Shown in pieces: positions 16,135 through 24,964 of a stretch of 36,308 nt of DNA (positions are counted from its first letter, which is position 1; the number at the start of each line of letters is the position of its first letter). A program made the translations under genes and the position numbers. Source of the stretch: an uncultured Clostridia bacterium (GTDB taxonomy: Bacteria; Bacillota; Clostridia; TANB77; CAG-508); assembly GCA_948891265.1 (NCBI GenBank), contig CAQUBD010000018.1, forward strand, positions 1-36,308, given 5' to 3'. The notes under the pieces were generated by a model, which saw only the letters and a list, made by a program, of their open reading frames with translations, had not been told where the DNA came from and did no database searches.

Positions 16135-16644
16135 CTATGTTTTGTACAAATAGCAATTCCTGCAAGTATTCCGTATTATTAAATTATATTTTTTCTCATT
16201 TTCTCTAGTAATTTGTGTGCTTTTCAATTCTTGATATAAAATAATTAGAGTTATAAACAATACAAAGATATTATAATCTATGCAGAAAATATCTCTACAT
16301 AAAATTCCTATCAAAGCTGTTAGTATTAAACATATATTTTCTTCCTCAATCAAATTTTTAAATATTTTAAATATTGTAAATAAAATACCTGCCCATAATA
16401 TTGCTGTTAAAATTCTTGAAACTATTATTTCATTTGCAATTAATTTTAAAAATATAGCTGTTAACATTGGAAGTAATGGCGTTGTTATCATACTTATATC
16501 TTTATATGGAACTAATCCTTCTGAAATTACTCTTGCTGTATTATAATTCCATATCTCATCTAAATCATTTATCGGCTTAATTATTATTATTGAAAAAATT
16601 ATTAAAAATATAAATATGTATAATAATATATTTTTCTTTTTCAT
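16135..16644 (-). pseudogene. GT-C membrane glycosyltransferase, N-terminal piece
   Basis: Begins with one membrane segment, then NDLDEIWNYNTARVISEG and LVPYKDISMITTPLLP, the first external loop typical of GT-C enzymes related to the PMT/ArnT (GT39) group, where the acidic residues bind the lipid-linked sugar. I take the ATG at 16644 (AAAGG nine bases before) rather than 16671. The frame leaves the family at ...NLII-CGG-AAT and runs to a stop at 16135. Dropping the C of CGG (16173) gives NLII-GILAGIAICTKHS and joins the C-terminal piece. It overlaps nothing essential upstream. The gene would make a normal enzyme if the shift occurs during translation. Confidence 0.7.
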
Positions 16645-16660
16645 ACTCATTTTCCTTTTT

Positions 16661-17626
16661 TCATATTTCATTATATGTTGCTAGACCTATGTATTCTTTA
16701 TTTGCTGTTCTTCCATTATACCAGATCATCCATTTATTATTTTTACTGTCAAAAATTGCTGTAGGTTTATAACATGCTTCTGAATCAAATTTATCTTTTT
16801 GTGGCGAAATTACTGCTTTACCATTTCTTTCCCATTTCATTCCATTTTGTGATTTTGCTATAAATATTCTTGCTGTATCAATATCAGTATAGCCAATATA
16901 AAACATTATATATGAGTTATTTGATATTTTATGCACATCACATCCCCCTACTTTAAAATTATCTAAAGCTCTTTTATTCTCATTTGCTTTTAGTATTGGG
17001 TTTTCATTATATTTATTCCAATTTACCCCATCTCTGCTTGTTGCATATGCTATAACATCTGGCTCATATGTCTCACCTGCTGCGTACCACATCTTAAATA
17101 TATTTTCTTCTTCATCATATATAACATCTGGATTCATAACAGAATCATTTTCCCACTGTTCTTCGTTATAAATTACTGGTTCTGATCTTCTTTCAAATAA
17201 ATACCCATCTTTACTTATAGCATATCCTATTCTACTAATATTATTTGCTTGACCTGTGTACCACATATGATACATTCCTTCTTTATAAATTACAGTAGCT
17301 CTATTAACTTCATCTTCCCACCCTGTTGATAGTTCTCTATTTAGAACTATTTTTAATGGTGTCCAATTTATTCCATCATTACTTGTCGTTACTGCAATAG
17401 CCTTCTTTTTTCTCCAAGATACGTACATTCTATATATTCCATCTGAATCTATTATTACATGTGGATCGAAAAGACTACCTGTATCTTCATTTCCCAAAAT
17501 TGGATTATATTCATATTTAGTACATTCATTGCTCTTTTCACCAATTTTTATTATAGCTATAAATAATATAATCACCAATATAATTATATCAATCATTAAT
17601 AATGTTTCTATACTTTTCTTATTCAT
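16661..17626 (-). CDS. membrane-anchored five-bladed beta-propeller, glycosidase-like
   Basis: Of 321 residues. One N-terminal membrane segment (about 8-27), then a domain with repeated blades: NPILGNEDTGSLFDPHVI, YRMYVSWR, YHMWYTG, FKMWYAAG, YIMFYIG, WMIWYNG, each followed by a TSxDGxNW-type turn. This is the pattern of the GH43/GH32/GH130 propeller superfamily. FDPHV and MNPDV place acidic residues where these enzymes have catalytic or binding groups, but I cannot tell the sugar or confirm activity. It acts outside the cell, next to glycosyltransferases, so trimming or binding of a surface glycan is a fair guess. ATG with AAGGAAAG upstream. Confidence 0.6.
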   Translation of the reverse strand: MNKKSIETLLMIDIIILVIILFIAIIKIGEKSNECTKYEYNPILGNEDTGSLFDPHVIIDSDGIYRMYVSWRKKKAIAVTTSNDGINWTPLKIVLNRELSTGWEDEVNRATVIYKEGMYHMWYTGQANNISRIGYAISKDGYLFERRSEPVIYNEEQWENDSVMNPDVIYDEEENIFKMWYAAGETYEPDVIAYATSRDGVNWNKYNENPILKANENKRALDNFKVGGCDVHKISNNSYIMFYIGYTDIDTARIFIAKSQNGMKWERNGKAVISPQKDKFDSEACYKPTAIFDSKNNKWMIWYNGRTANKEYIGLATYNEI

Positions 17627-17722
17627 TTACATCTTTCCTTGTTATTTATTAATTATTTTATCTCTTATCTCAATATTTTTTATTTAGCCACACAATATCA
17701 TTAAAAGATTTATCTTATCTTT

Positions 17723-18356
17723 TTAAAAATTATTGGCCTTTAAGATTTTATCTGCAACTTCTATTCCCTTTTTTATAGCATAATTCATTCCTCTATCTTC
17801 TGGATAAATTTGTGGCATAGTACATAAATAAATATTTTCATTTTCAATTTTATCATTCATAATAAACTCTGAATAATTACATTCTATTATTGGTTGAGCA
17901 TATTTTTCGTCAAAAACAAAACATTGTTTTACATTTTCTCTTTTAAAATCCTTATTGATTTTTGACAAATGTTTTATATATTTTTCTAACAATTCTTCTT
18001 TAGACAAATTATATAATTCATTTTCTTCTGTCATATAATTAGAAATATATATTATATGATTATTTCCATAATTTGATTTATCTATAAAATTAGTATGTTC
18101 AATTATGCCTCCAAAAGGTATTCTATTATCCCCTATATTTATCCAATAAAATGGTGATAAGCTTTTATCTGTTATCATTATCATGGTTCTTGCTGATGTG
18201 TATTTTATTTTTTCTATTTTTTCTTTTTCTTCTTGTTTCATATAATTATTAAATATCTTTTCAGAATTTATATAATCTATTGTTGAGACTATCACATCAA
18301 ACTTTTCTTCATTTTTCCCACTTTTTGTATCCTCCACCTATTATTGCTACTTTCAT
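17723..18356 (-). pseudogene. FAD-dependent amine-oxidase-like oxidoreductase, internally deleted
   Basis: The ATG at 18356 has a good ribosome site (AAGGAGAT) and opens with MKVAIIGGG, the FAD-binding start of the COG1232 oxidoreductase family, but the frame then stops after six codons. In the next frame the C-terminal part of the same family follows (residues FDVIVSTIDY to EVADKIL), with SPFYWINIGD, GGIIEHTNF, YAQPII and QIYPEDRGMNYA all conserved. About 200-230 residues in the middle are missing. So this is a remnant after an internal deletion, not a frameshift alone. Intact members occur in surface-glycan clusters, probably acting on lipid-linked or nucleotide sugars. Confidence 0.75.
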
Positions 18357-18359
18357 ATT

Positions 18360-19901
18360 TTATATCTCCTTATTTAGTACATAGTAATCCATTATACCAA
18401 TATCATGTTTCTTATAATATCTTTTTAATTCTTCTAATACTCTTTTTCCATACATTCCTTCAAATGTCTCGCCTTTACAAACGTCATGACTTTTATATTT
18501 TTGATCTATTATTACTTTAGGTTTCTTTTCTATTATATATTTTTCAGTTTCATTTTTTATCTTTTCATCATATTTTATTATTGGATATTGAAAAAAATAT
18601 TTAAATTCTGGTTGTTTATTAAATAAAAGATAGTAGTAGGAGTTATTTCCTAAAATCAAAATATTATCATCTTCTTTTATATAATCACTAACTTCCATAA
18701 CTTTATTTATTATCTTCTCTTCCCTTTTCATTTGGGCTGAAAATATCCCCTTTTCTTTGATTAATGGAATTGTACAGTCTACTAAAAATATTAATATAGT
18801 TATATAATATATAAAGTTTAAGGGTATATCTTGTATTATTTTATAATTCATTATATCTTTTTTCATTACAATTTCTTTAATCACATAAATTAAAAAAATC
18901 GCTTCTATTGCTATACATGGAGATAATTGTATTAAATAATGTCCATATACATTTGGAGCCCATGCTGTAAGAATTATAGATAACAATGAAAATAATGTTA
19001 TATAACTTTTGGTTCTTTTATTAATTATCTTTTGGCTTAATAAAATGATTATATTGCTAATTATTATTAATAATATAAATTTTGTATATTTACACTTTTT
19101 TACTATTTTTTTAAATGCTATAGCTCTTTCAATTACTGTGCTCTCTGAATATTTCATATTCAAATTGATATATGCTTCAATAAAATCATTAAAGTCATTA
19201 TTTACTATTAAATAAATAATTATTGGTACTAATATTACTAAAATGCCTATTATGATATGCCCAATATTTTTTATTAATTGTTTTATTTTCTTATCTTTTA
19301 TAGCTGAAATTAATTGAACAATTCCAAATGCTATCCATATTGAAATATATGTAGGCTTTATCAATAAATTTATTGTAAATGTAGCTCCTATTATAATCCA
19401 ATATATTCTTTTACTATCATCCTTTTGATATAATATCTTTGTCATATAATACATTGCTATACTTATAAATGTAATAGCATACTCTTCTGTAAAATTTCCG
19501 CCTTCAAAGCATTTTAATGAGGCTAAAATATATAATAAACATATAAATAACGATGTTTTTTTACTCATTACAATTTTAGATGTTTTATATATAAATATTG
19601 TTCCTATATAAAAAAGGACTAATTCTATTACAAATAACCCATATTTGTTATGAATTAAGATTGCTAATGCATTTATTATATATATTATTGGTCCTTTGTG
19701 ATCAAATAAATCCTTATAAATTAATTTGTTTTCTAACATTCCTTTTCCCATTACTTGAAATACTGAAGAATCTACTTCAGATAAGCCTTTATATAATGGT
19801 GATGAATTTACTATTATTAAAAATAATATAAAAATCACAATAGCTATAAGAATGTATTCTTTATATATTTTTATGTTCCCTATAATAGTATTTTTCTTCA
19901 T
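18360..19901 (-). CDS. GT-C family membrane glycosyltransferase
   Basis: Of 513 residues with about eleven membrane segments and a soluble C-terminal domain of about 120 residues. The first external loop has EVDSSVFQVMGKGM, then LIYKDLFDHKGPI, a layout seen in clostridial GT-C (GT39-like) enzymes; the acidic residues there are the likely catalytic and metal-binding ones. A later APNVYGHYLIQL also fits. It would move a sugar from a polyprenyl-phosphate donor to a surface polymer outside the membrane. It sits 4 bases before the deleted oxidoreductase and 40 bases after ruvB. Substrate unknown. Confidence 0.7.
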   Translation of the reverse strand: MKKNTIIGNIKIYKEYILIAIVIFILFLIIVNSSPLYKGLSEVDSSVFQVMGKGMLENKLIYKDLFDHKGPIIYIINALAILIHNKYGLFVIELVLFYIGTIFIYKTSKIVMSKKTSLFICLLYILASLKCFEGGNFTEEYAITFISIAMYYMTKILYQKDDSKRIYWIIIGATFTINLLIKPTYISIWIAFGIVQLISAIKDKKIKQLIKNIGHIIIGILVILVPIIIYLIVNNDFNDFIEAYINLNMKYSESTVIERAIAFKKIVKKCKYTKFILLIIISNIIILLSQKIINKRTKSYITLFSLLSIILTAWAPNVYGHYLIQLSPCIAIEAIFLIYVIKEIVMKKDIMNYKIIQDIPLNFIYYITILIFLVDCTIPLIKEKGIFSAQMKREEKIINKVMEVSDYIKEDDNILILGNNSYYYLLFNKQPEFKYFFQYPIIKYDEKIKNETEKYIIEKKPKVIIDQKYKSHDVCKGETFEGMYGKRVLEELKRYYKKHDIGIMDYYVLNKEI

Positions 19902-19941
19902 TTTTTATTCCCTCTCTATTTTATATAGCCCAAAACAAACA

Positions 19942-20946
19942 TCATTCTTTATATTCATATCCCAAATGTTTATATGCTGGTGGCAATACCATTCTTCCTC
20001 TTAAGGTTCTAGCAATAAATCCAATTTGAATTAAATATGGCTCATATACATCTTCTATTGTGTCAGTTTCTTCCCCAATAGTAACAGCTAAAGCTTCTAA
20101 TCCAACTGGTCTTCCTGCATATTGAACTATCATTGTTTCTAATAATCTTCTATCTATTTCATCTAATCCTAATTCATCAATTTCCAGTTTTCCTAATGTT
20201 ATTTTGGAAATATTTAAATCAATATTCCCATCTCCTAAAACTAATGCATAATCTCTAACTCTTTTTAATAGTCTATTTGCAATTCTAGGTGTTCCTCTTG
20301 ACCTTCTCGCTATTTCTATTGCTGCGTCTTCTTCTATTTCTACACCTAGAATTTTTGCTGTTCTTCTTACAATTTTTGTTAAATTTTCTACAGAATATAA
20401 TTCTAATCTATTAACAATCCCAAATCTATCTCTTAAAGGTGTTGTAAGTGAACCAGCTTTAGTTGTTGCTCCAATTAATGTGAATTTTGGTAAATCTAAT
20501 CTTATTGACCTCGCAGTTGGTCCTTTTCCAATAATAATATCAATTGTGTAGTCTTCTAATGCAGGATACAATATTTCTTCTACATTTTTACTTAATCTGT
20601 GAATTTCATCAATAAAAAGAACATCATTTTCTGCTAAATTTGTTAATAATGATGCTAAATCTCCTGGCTTTTCTATTGCAGGTCCTGATGTAATTTTTAT
20701 ATTTGATCCCATTTCATTGGCAATAATATTTGAAAGGGTTGTTTTTCCAAGACCTGGAGGACCATATAATAATACATGGTCTAAAGCTTCTCCTCTTTTT
20801 TTGGCTGCTTCTATATAAATTTTCATATTTTCTTTAACTTTATCTTGTCCAATATATTCTGCTAAAGTTTTAGGTCTTATTGTATTTTCAAGTATTTCTT
20901 CTTTGTCACCTTCTAATTCTGGATTTATAATTCTATCTTCATTCAT
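19942..20946 (-). CDS. ruvB: Holliday junction branch-migration ATPase RuvB
   Basis: Of 334 residues, full length. Walker A GPPGLGKTT, Walker B LFIDEIHR, sensor I IGATTKAGSL, the arginine stretch RSRGTPRIANRLLKRVRDYA, and the C-terminal winged helix ending GRMVLPPAYKHLG are present. With RuvA it drives branch migration of Holliday junctions in recombination repair. RuvA and RuvC are not in the window. It is placed among envelope-glycan genes, 9 bases after the GT2 gene, so it is probably carried on the same transcript. Confidence 0.96.
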   Translation of the reverse strand: MNEDRIINPELEGDKEEILENTIRPKTLAEYIGQDKVKENMKIYIEAAKKRGEALDHVLLYGPPGLGKTTLSNIIANEMGSNIKITSGPAIEKPGDLASLLTNLAENDVLFIDEIHRLSKNVEEILYPALEDYTIDIIIGKGPTARSIRLDLPKFTLIGATTKAGSLTTPLRDRFGIVNRLELYSVENLTKIVRRTAKILGVEIEEDAAIEIARRSRGTPRIANRLLKRVRDYALVLGDGNIDLNISKITLGKLEIDELGLDEIDRRLLETMIVQYAGRPVGLEALAVTIGEETDTIEDVYEPYLIQIGFIARTLRGRMVLPPAYKHLGYEYKE

Positions 20947-20955
20947 AATCCTTCT

Positions 20956-21948
20956 TTAATCCCTTTTCCCTAATAATTTTAAAATTTTATATCTTATTGC
21001 AAATGCTATTTTCCCTAAAAATGGCATATTTAATATTATAAAATTTTCTATAAAATACATAAATGTTTCATCTTTATATAATTTAAAAAATATATTCCAT
21101 CCTCTAAAATTAAAATTCTTTTTCTTTAGTATCATTTTATAATATTCTAGTGCTTCTTTGTTTTGCTTTTTTAAATCATTTGGAAATTTATCTTCATTTT
21201 CTACATATGCTGTAAATATTCCTAATTTAACTTCTATAAATAAATTTCTTACATTTTCTAATTTTTTATATTTATACGTCTCTTTTCCTGTGCCTATTTG
21301 GTTATTTCCATGTTGCCTATATCTTATTAATGGTTCTTTTATATAACCCACTTTTCCATTTAATGCAACCATTAATCCTATCCAATAATCATGTACCATA
21401 TATTTCGACTTTGTTGGTAATGGTAATATCTTATCTAATAATTCCTTTTTTGATAATATCGTACAACCTGTCATACAATTATATAAATATTGCAATTTAT
21501 AATTTCCTATGCATTTATTTATTTTTCTATCTAATTTCATATATTTATCAAATGATTCATATATTGTATTTAAATTTCCATCTACAACTTCCAAATCACC
21601 AAATACTAGATCTAAGTTTTCTTTTTCTAGTTTTTCTACTGACTTATCAATTTTTTCTTTTTTCCATATATCATCTTGGTCAGATAGCATATATAAATTA
21701 CTCTCTACATTTTTTAATAAAAATTCAAAATTTTTAATATATCCTAGATTTTTTTCTTGATAAAATATTTTTACTCTTTCATCTTGTTCATATTTTTTTA
21801 ATATATCTCTTGTACCATCTGTTGAACAATCATCTGAAATAATTAATTGTATATTTTTATATGTTTGATTTAATATACTTTCAATTTGTTCTTCTAGATA
21901 CTTTTCTCCATTATATGTTGCTAGTAAAACATCTACTTTATTTTGCAT
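20956..21948 (-). CDS. family 2 glycosyltransferase, rhamnosyltransferase-like
   Basis: Of 330 residues. GT-A fold marks: VLLATYNGEKYLEEQIESIL at the start, IISDDCSTDGT, a DxD-type SDQDDIW (metal and nucleotide-sugar binding), and CMTGCTILSKK and HDYWIGL further on. The set SDQDDIW plus HDYW is common in RfbF/RgpB-type enzymes that add rhamnose or a related sugar. I take the ATG at 21948, with GGAGG five bases before, over the TTG at 21960. It probably adds a sugar to a lipid-linked surface polymer on the inner side of the membrane. The real sugar cannot be told from the sequence. Confidence 0.8.
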   Translation of the reverse strand: MQNKVDVLLATYNGEKYLEEQIESILNQTYKNIQLIISDDCSTDGTRDILKKYEQDERVKIFYQEKNLGYIKNFEFLLKNVESNLYMLSDQDDIWKKEKIDKSVEKLEKENLDLVFGDLEVVDGNLNTIYESFDKYMKLDRKINKCIGNYKLQYLYNCMTGCTILSKKELLDKILPLPTKSKYMVHDYWIGLMVALNGKVGYIKEPLIRYRQHGNNQIGTGKETYKYKKLENVRNLFIEVKLGIFTAYVENEDKFPNDLKKQNKEALEYYKMILKKKNFNFRGWNIFFKLYKDETFMYFIENFIILNMPFLGKIAFAIRYKILKLLGKRD

Positions 21949-21973
21949 TTTTTCCTCCAATTATTGTTAAAAT

Positions 21974-23077
21974 CTAAAATTGAAAATAATCTACTATTGC
22001 ATCTACAATTCTCTTACTTGCAAAACCATCTCCATATGGATTTGTTGCCTTTGCCATCTTATTATATTCATCTTTATTATCTAACAATGTTTTTGTCTGT
22101 TCATATATTTCTTTTTCATCTGTTCCTACTAATTTTAAAGTTCCTGCCTTTATTCCTTCTGGTCTTTCGGTTGTGTCTCTTAATACAAGTACTGGCTTTC
22201 CAAGTGATGGAGCCTCTTCTTGAATTCCTCCACTATCTGTTAAAATCATATAACTTTTATTCATTAAATTATGAAAATCGATTACATCTAATGGTTCAAT
22301 TAACTTTATTTTGGTGTCTTCTTCTAAAATTCTATTTGCTATTTCTCTTACCTTCGGATTTTTATGCATAGGATATATTATTTTTACATCTTCATATTCA
22401 TCTGCAATTCTTTTTACTGCTTTAAATATATTTTCCATTGGAGTTCCTATATTTTCTCTTCTATGTGATGTTAATAGTATAATTCTTTCATTATCTTTCA
22501 AATCTCCAATATTTGAATTTTGATAATTTTCTTTTATTGTTAATTTTAATGCATCTATTGCTGTGTTTCCTGTTACATATATATTATCTTCTTTAGCTTC
22601 TTTCAACAAATTTTGTTTACTTTTATTTGTTGGCGTAAAATGAATATCTGCTAAACAACTTACCATTTGTCTATTCATTTCTTCAGGATATGGTGAAAAT
22701 TTGTCATAAGTACGAAGTCCAGCCTCTAAATGTCCAATTGTAGTACCATTATAATATGCTGCTAATGCACCTGCAAATGTTGTTGTTGTATCTCCATGAA
22801 CTAAGACTATATCTGGTTTTGCTTCTTTTATAACCTTTTCTAATCCTACTAAAGCATTTGTTGTTATTTCGGCTAAAGTTTGTCCTTCTTTCATAATGTT
22901 TAGGTCATAATTTGGTTCTATATTAAATTCTTGTAATACTTGATCTAACATTTCTCTATGTTGTGCAGTTACACAAACTATTGCATTTGTATCTTTTCTA
23001 GCTTCTAATTCTTTTATTACTGGTACTACTTTTATGGCCTCTGGTCTTGTTCCAAATACTACCATTACATCTATCAT
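21974..23077 (-). CDS. wecB: UDP-GlcNAc 2-epimerase, non-hydrolysing
   Basis: Of 367 residues. It interconverts UDP-GlcNAc and UDP-ManNAc. Family marks: VVFGTRPEAIK, TAQHREMLDQVL, VHGDTTTTFAGALAAYY, GHLEAGLRTYDKFSPYPEEMNRQ, TGNTAIDAL, LLTSHRRENIG, LTDSGGIQEEAPSLGKPVLVLRDTTERPE. All are intact. Its product feeds the ManNAc transferase encoded directly upstream (tagA-like), with no gap between the genes. This pair makes the linkage unit of wall teichoic acid or a related polymer in Firmicutes (mnaA in Bacillus). Confidence 0.95.
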   Translation of the reverse strand: MIDVMVVFGTRPEAIKVVPVIKELEARKDTNAIVCVTAQHREMLDQVLQEFNIEPNYDLNIMKEGQTLAEITTNALVGLEKVIKEAKPDIVLVHGDTTTTFAGALAAYYNGTTIGHLEAGLRTYDKFSPYPEEMNRQMVSCLADIHFTPTNKSKQNLLKEAKEDNIYVTGNTAIDALKLTIKENYQNSNIGDLKDNERIILLTSHRRENIGTPMENIFKAVKRIADEYEDVKIIYPMHKNPKVREIANRILEEDTKIKLIEPLDVIDFHNLMNKSYMILTDSGGIQEEAPSLGKPVLVLRDTTERPEGIKAGTLKLVGTDEKEIYEQTKTLLDNKDEYNKMAKATNPYGDGFASKRIVDAIVDYFQF

Positions 23078-23815
23078 TTATTTTCTTTCCTTTCGATTCG
23101 CCCTTTTCACTTCTCTTTTTAATTTAAATATGTATTTTATATTTCCTTCATAAAATCTTTTCCATCTAGATGGACTAAATGCTATTCTATATAGCCATTC
23201 TAAGTTTAATTTTATAAATATTTTTGGAGCTCTTTTTTTGCTTCCTGAAATAACGTCAAAACTTCCTCCTACTCCTACAAATATTCCTTTATCAAAACCT
23301 TGTAAATTATCATATATTAACTTTTCTTGTCTTGGTACTCCTAATGCTACTAAAACAACATCTGGATTCTTCATTTTTATATCTTCCATAACTGCTTGTT
23401 TATCTTCAACATATCCATTTTGTGATCCTACTAAATTTATTCCTGAATATTTTTGTTCTATTAATATTTTCATTTTGTTCATTACTTCTTTTGTTGCACC
23501 AAATAAATACATACTTTTTTTGTGCTTATTACATAATTTAATAAGTTCCATTGATAGTTCTACACCTGTTATTCTTCCAGGTAAATCTATTCCAAACATT
23601 TTGGCCCCTTTAACAACTCCTATTCCATCTGGAATAATTGTAGTAATTTGATCTAATAAAATTTTGTCAAATTCTTTGTCTTTATCACCTACTGTTAATA
23701 TTTCTGGGTTTGCTGTGATTATAAAAGTCTTTTCTTCGTTTAATAATTTTTGTTCTACTTCTTTATAAAATTCTTCTTTGTCTTTTTTATAAACTTTCTC
23801 TATATATTCTTTCAT
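23078..23815 (-). CDS. tagA: WecG/TagA family N-acetylmannosaminyltransferase
   Basis: Of 245 residues (GT26 family). Marks: TANPEIL, IPDGIGVVKGAK, PGRITGVELSMEL, LVALGVPRQEKLI, GVGGSFDVISGSKKRAP and LEWLYR. The enzyme adds ManNAc from UDP-ManNAc to GlcNAc-PP-undecaprenol on the inner side of the membrane, the step that commits to wall teichoic acid linkage units. It is the first gene of the minus-strand glycan run, followed without gap by wecB. A 175-base gap upstream faces the divergent foreign block at 23992. The C-terminal tail is lysine- and arginine-rich, the likely membrane-contact part. Confidence 0.9.
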   Translation of the reverse strand: MKEYIEKVYKKDKEEFYKEVEQKLLNEEKTFIITANPEILTVGDKDKEFDKILLDQITTIIPDGIGVVKGAKMFGIDLPGRITGVELSMELIKLCNKHKKSMYLFGATKEVMNKMKILIEQKYSGINLVGSQNGYVEDKQAVMEDIKMKNPDVVLVALGVPRQEKLIYDNLQGFDKGIFVGVGGSFDVISGSKKRAPKIFIKLNLEWLYRIAFSPSRWKRFYEGNIKYIFKLKREVKRANRKERK

Positions 23816-23950
23816 TTTTATCTCCTTTTTTCTTTTATTTTTTATTCATTATATCATTTATTATATTCTCCTGTCTAGGTTTTTACATTATTAAATTTCT
23901 ATTATTTTAATTAGAAATTTCCATAATTCTTTTACTTTTCTTATTAATTG

Positions 23951-23959
23951 TGCTATAAT
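23951..23959 (+). promoter_or_regulatory. extended -10 promoter of the HD gene
   Basis: TGCTATAAT (23951-23959), an extended -10, lies 33 bases before the ATG, which has AGGAGGA as ribosome site. A TTTTTACATTATT stretch further upstream (near 23878-23892) is one base off the TTTACATAA motif of the other foreign promoters, too weak to include. Confidence 0.5.
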
Positions 23960-23991
23960 ATAAGTATATATTAATATTAGGAGGACTAGAC

Positions 23992-24792
23992 ATGAAGAAA
24001 ATTAAAATTTCAAAACATTTGGCATCTTATCATGAGGCAAACAGATACTTTGACATCTTTCGGGGAGAAGAGCCTCTCCTTGTAAAGCAAGAGCATATAA
24101 AAAACGTAAGATCTACAGCTCTTGCAATTGCTGAGTTTCAGCACGCAGATGTTGATAAGTATTTCCTTTCCATTTGTGCTGAGCATCACGATGACGGCAG
24201 AGTAAATCAGTTTGAGCTTATTGGTAAATTCTGGGATACTATGGTAACTCATAATGTTCTGGGAATCGACCGTATTGACCGTTTTCTGATAAACTCTGGA
24301 AATGAGGAAATTGATGAATCAATTCAGATTCTCCGTGATGTAATTTTGTACCATGGCAGGAGTCAGCTTGCTAACTTAAGTTTTGAAAGCAAGAAATATG
24401 TTGATTTAATTACAGCAGCTGACACTTTTGAAAATGCATGTAGCTGTGTCTCATACCTTGTAAAAGAGGTTGAGACTGATGCAAAAGGATACATTGCAGC
24501 AGATCCTAGTGCAGACCAGAAATTTGTTTCTGACTTTGTTTTTGAACACTTCTCTACTGGAGAGATGTTTGATAAAATGAAGTACTGCACAACTTATGCA
24601 GAGTATGTTCTTTTTGCTGCTACACTGGCCACTAGCTGTATCAAGAAATACAATGAAGTGGCTAAAGTGGCACTTTCTCAGCCGGGCTATGGCTACGAAA
24701 GTATAATATTGGGCTACAAGGATGTATTTGAGAAGACTCTTTCTCCAGAGATGGCAAAAAAAGCTTTTGAAATTTTGTCATCTATGCTTTAA
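23992..24792 (+). CDS. HD-domain metal-dependent phosphohydrolase, specificity unknown
   Basis: Of 266 residues. The HD-superfamily metal ligands are visible: H35 in VKQEHIKNVR, H65-H66-D67-D68 in CAEHHDDGR, and D139 in VDLITAADTFEN. The order (H, HD, D) fits an HD hydrolase acting on a phosphate ester or a nucleotide signal; which one cannot be told. It is the first gene of a block on the plus strand whose GC content and codon use (many C/G third positions, CGG for arginine at codon 24) differ from the native genes. A strong terminator follows at 24804, so it is a single-gene unit. Confidence 0.65.
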   Translation: MKKIKISKHLASYHEANRYFDIFRGEEPLLVKQEHIKNVRSTALAIAEFQHADVDKYFLSICAEHHDDGRVNQFELIGKFWDTMVTHNVLGIDRIDRFLINSGNEEIDESIQILRDVILYHGRSQLANLSFESKKYVDLITAADTFENACSCVSYLVKEVETDAKGYIAADPSADQKFVSDFVFEHFSTGEMFDKMKYCTTYAEYVLFAATLATSCIKKYNEVAKVALSQPGYGYESIILGYKDVFEKTLSPEMAKKAFEILSSML

Positions 24793-24803
24793 AGTAGTTC
24801 CTG

Positions 24804-24840
24804 ACGGATACCCTAAACTAGGGTATCCGTTTTCTATTTT
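24804..24840 (+). terminator. strong intrinsic terminator of the HD gene
   Basis: A perfect 12-bp stem (24804-24815 with 24819-24830, loop AAC) followed by TTTCTATTTTTT. It starts 12 bases after the HD gene. Confidence 0.92.
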
Positions 24841-24852
24841 TTAAAAAACATA

Positions 24853-24881
24853 TTGCATTATTTTACATAATGTGTTATACT
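24853..24881 (+). promoter_or_regulatory. promoter with TTTACATAA operator, hflKC
   Basis: TTGCAT (24853-24858), 17 bases, TATACT (24876-24881). The spacer is filled by TTTTACATAATGTGT, the same motif that sits in the spacers at 10743-10759 and 28312-28328. About 80 bases before hflK. Confidence 0.65.
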
Positions 24882-24964
24882 TTTTTTATGAGTTTTTTCT
24901 CAAATTTAAAAAAGGAGGTTATTAGTTTTTTATTGTTACTGTCAACTTTGTTTTGAAAGGATAG

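Noticed and set aside
18320..18356. CGG-type frame break in the FAD oxidoreductase
   Set aside because: No CGG is present and about 200 residues are missing, so it is a deletion.
23878..23892. TTTACATAA operator upstream of the HD gene
   Set aside because: One base off, not in the promoter spacer, and not part of an inverted repeat.
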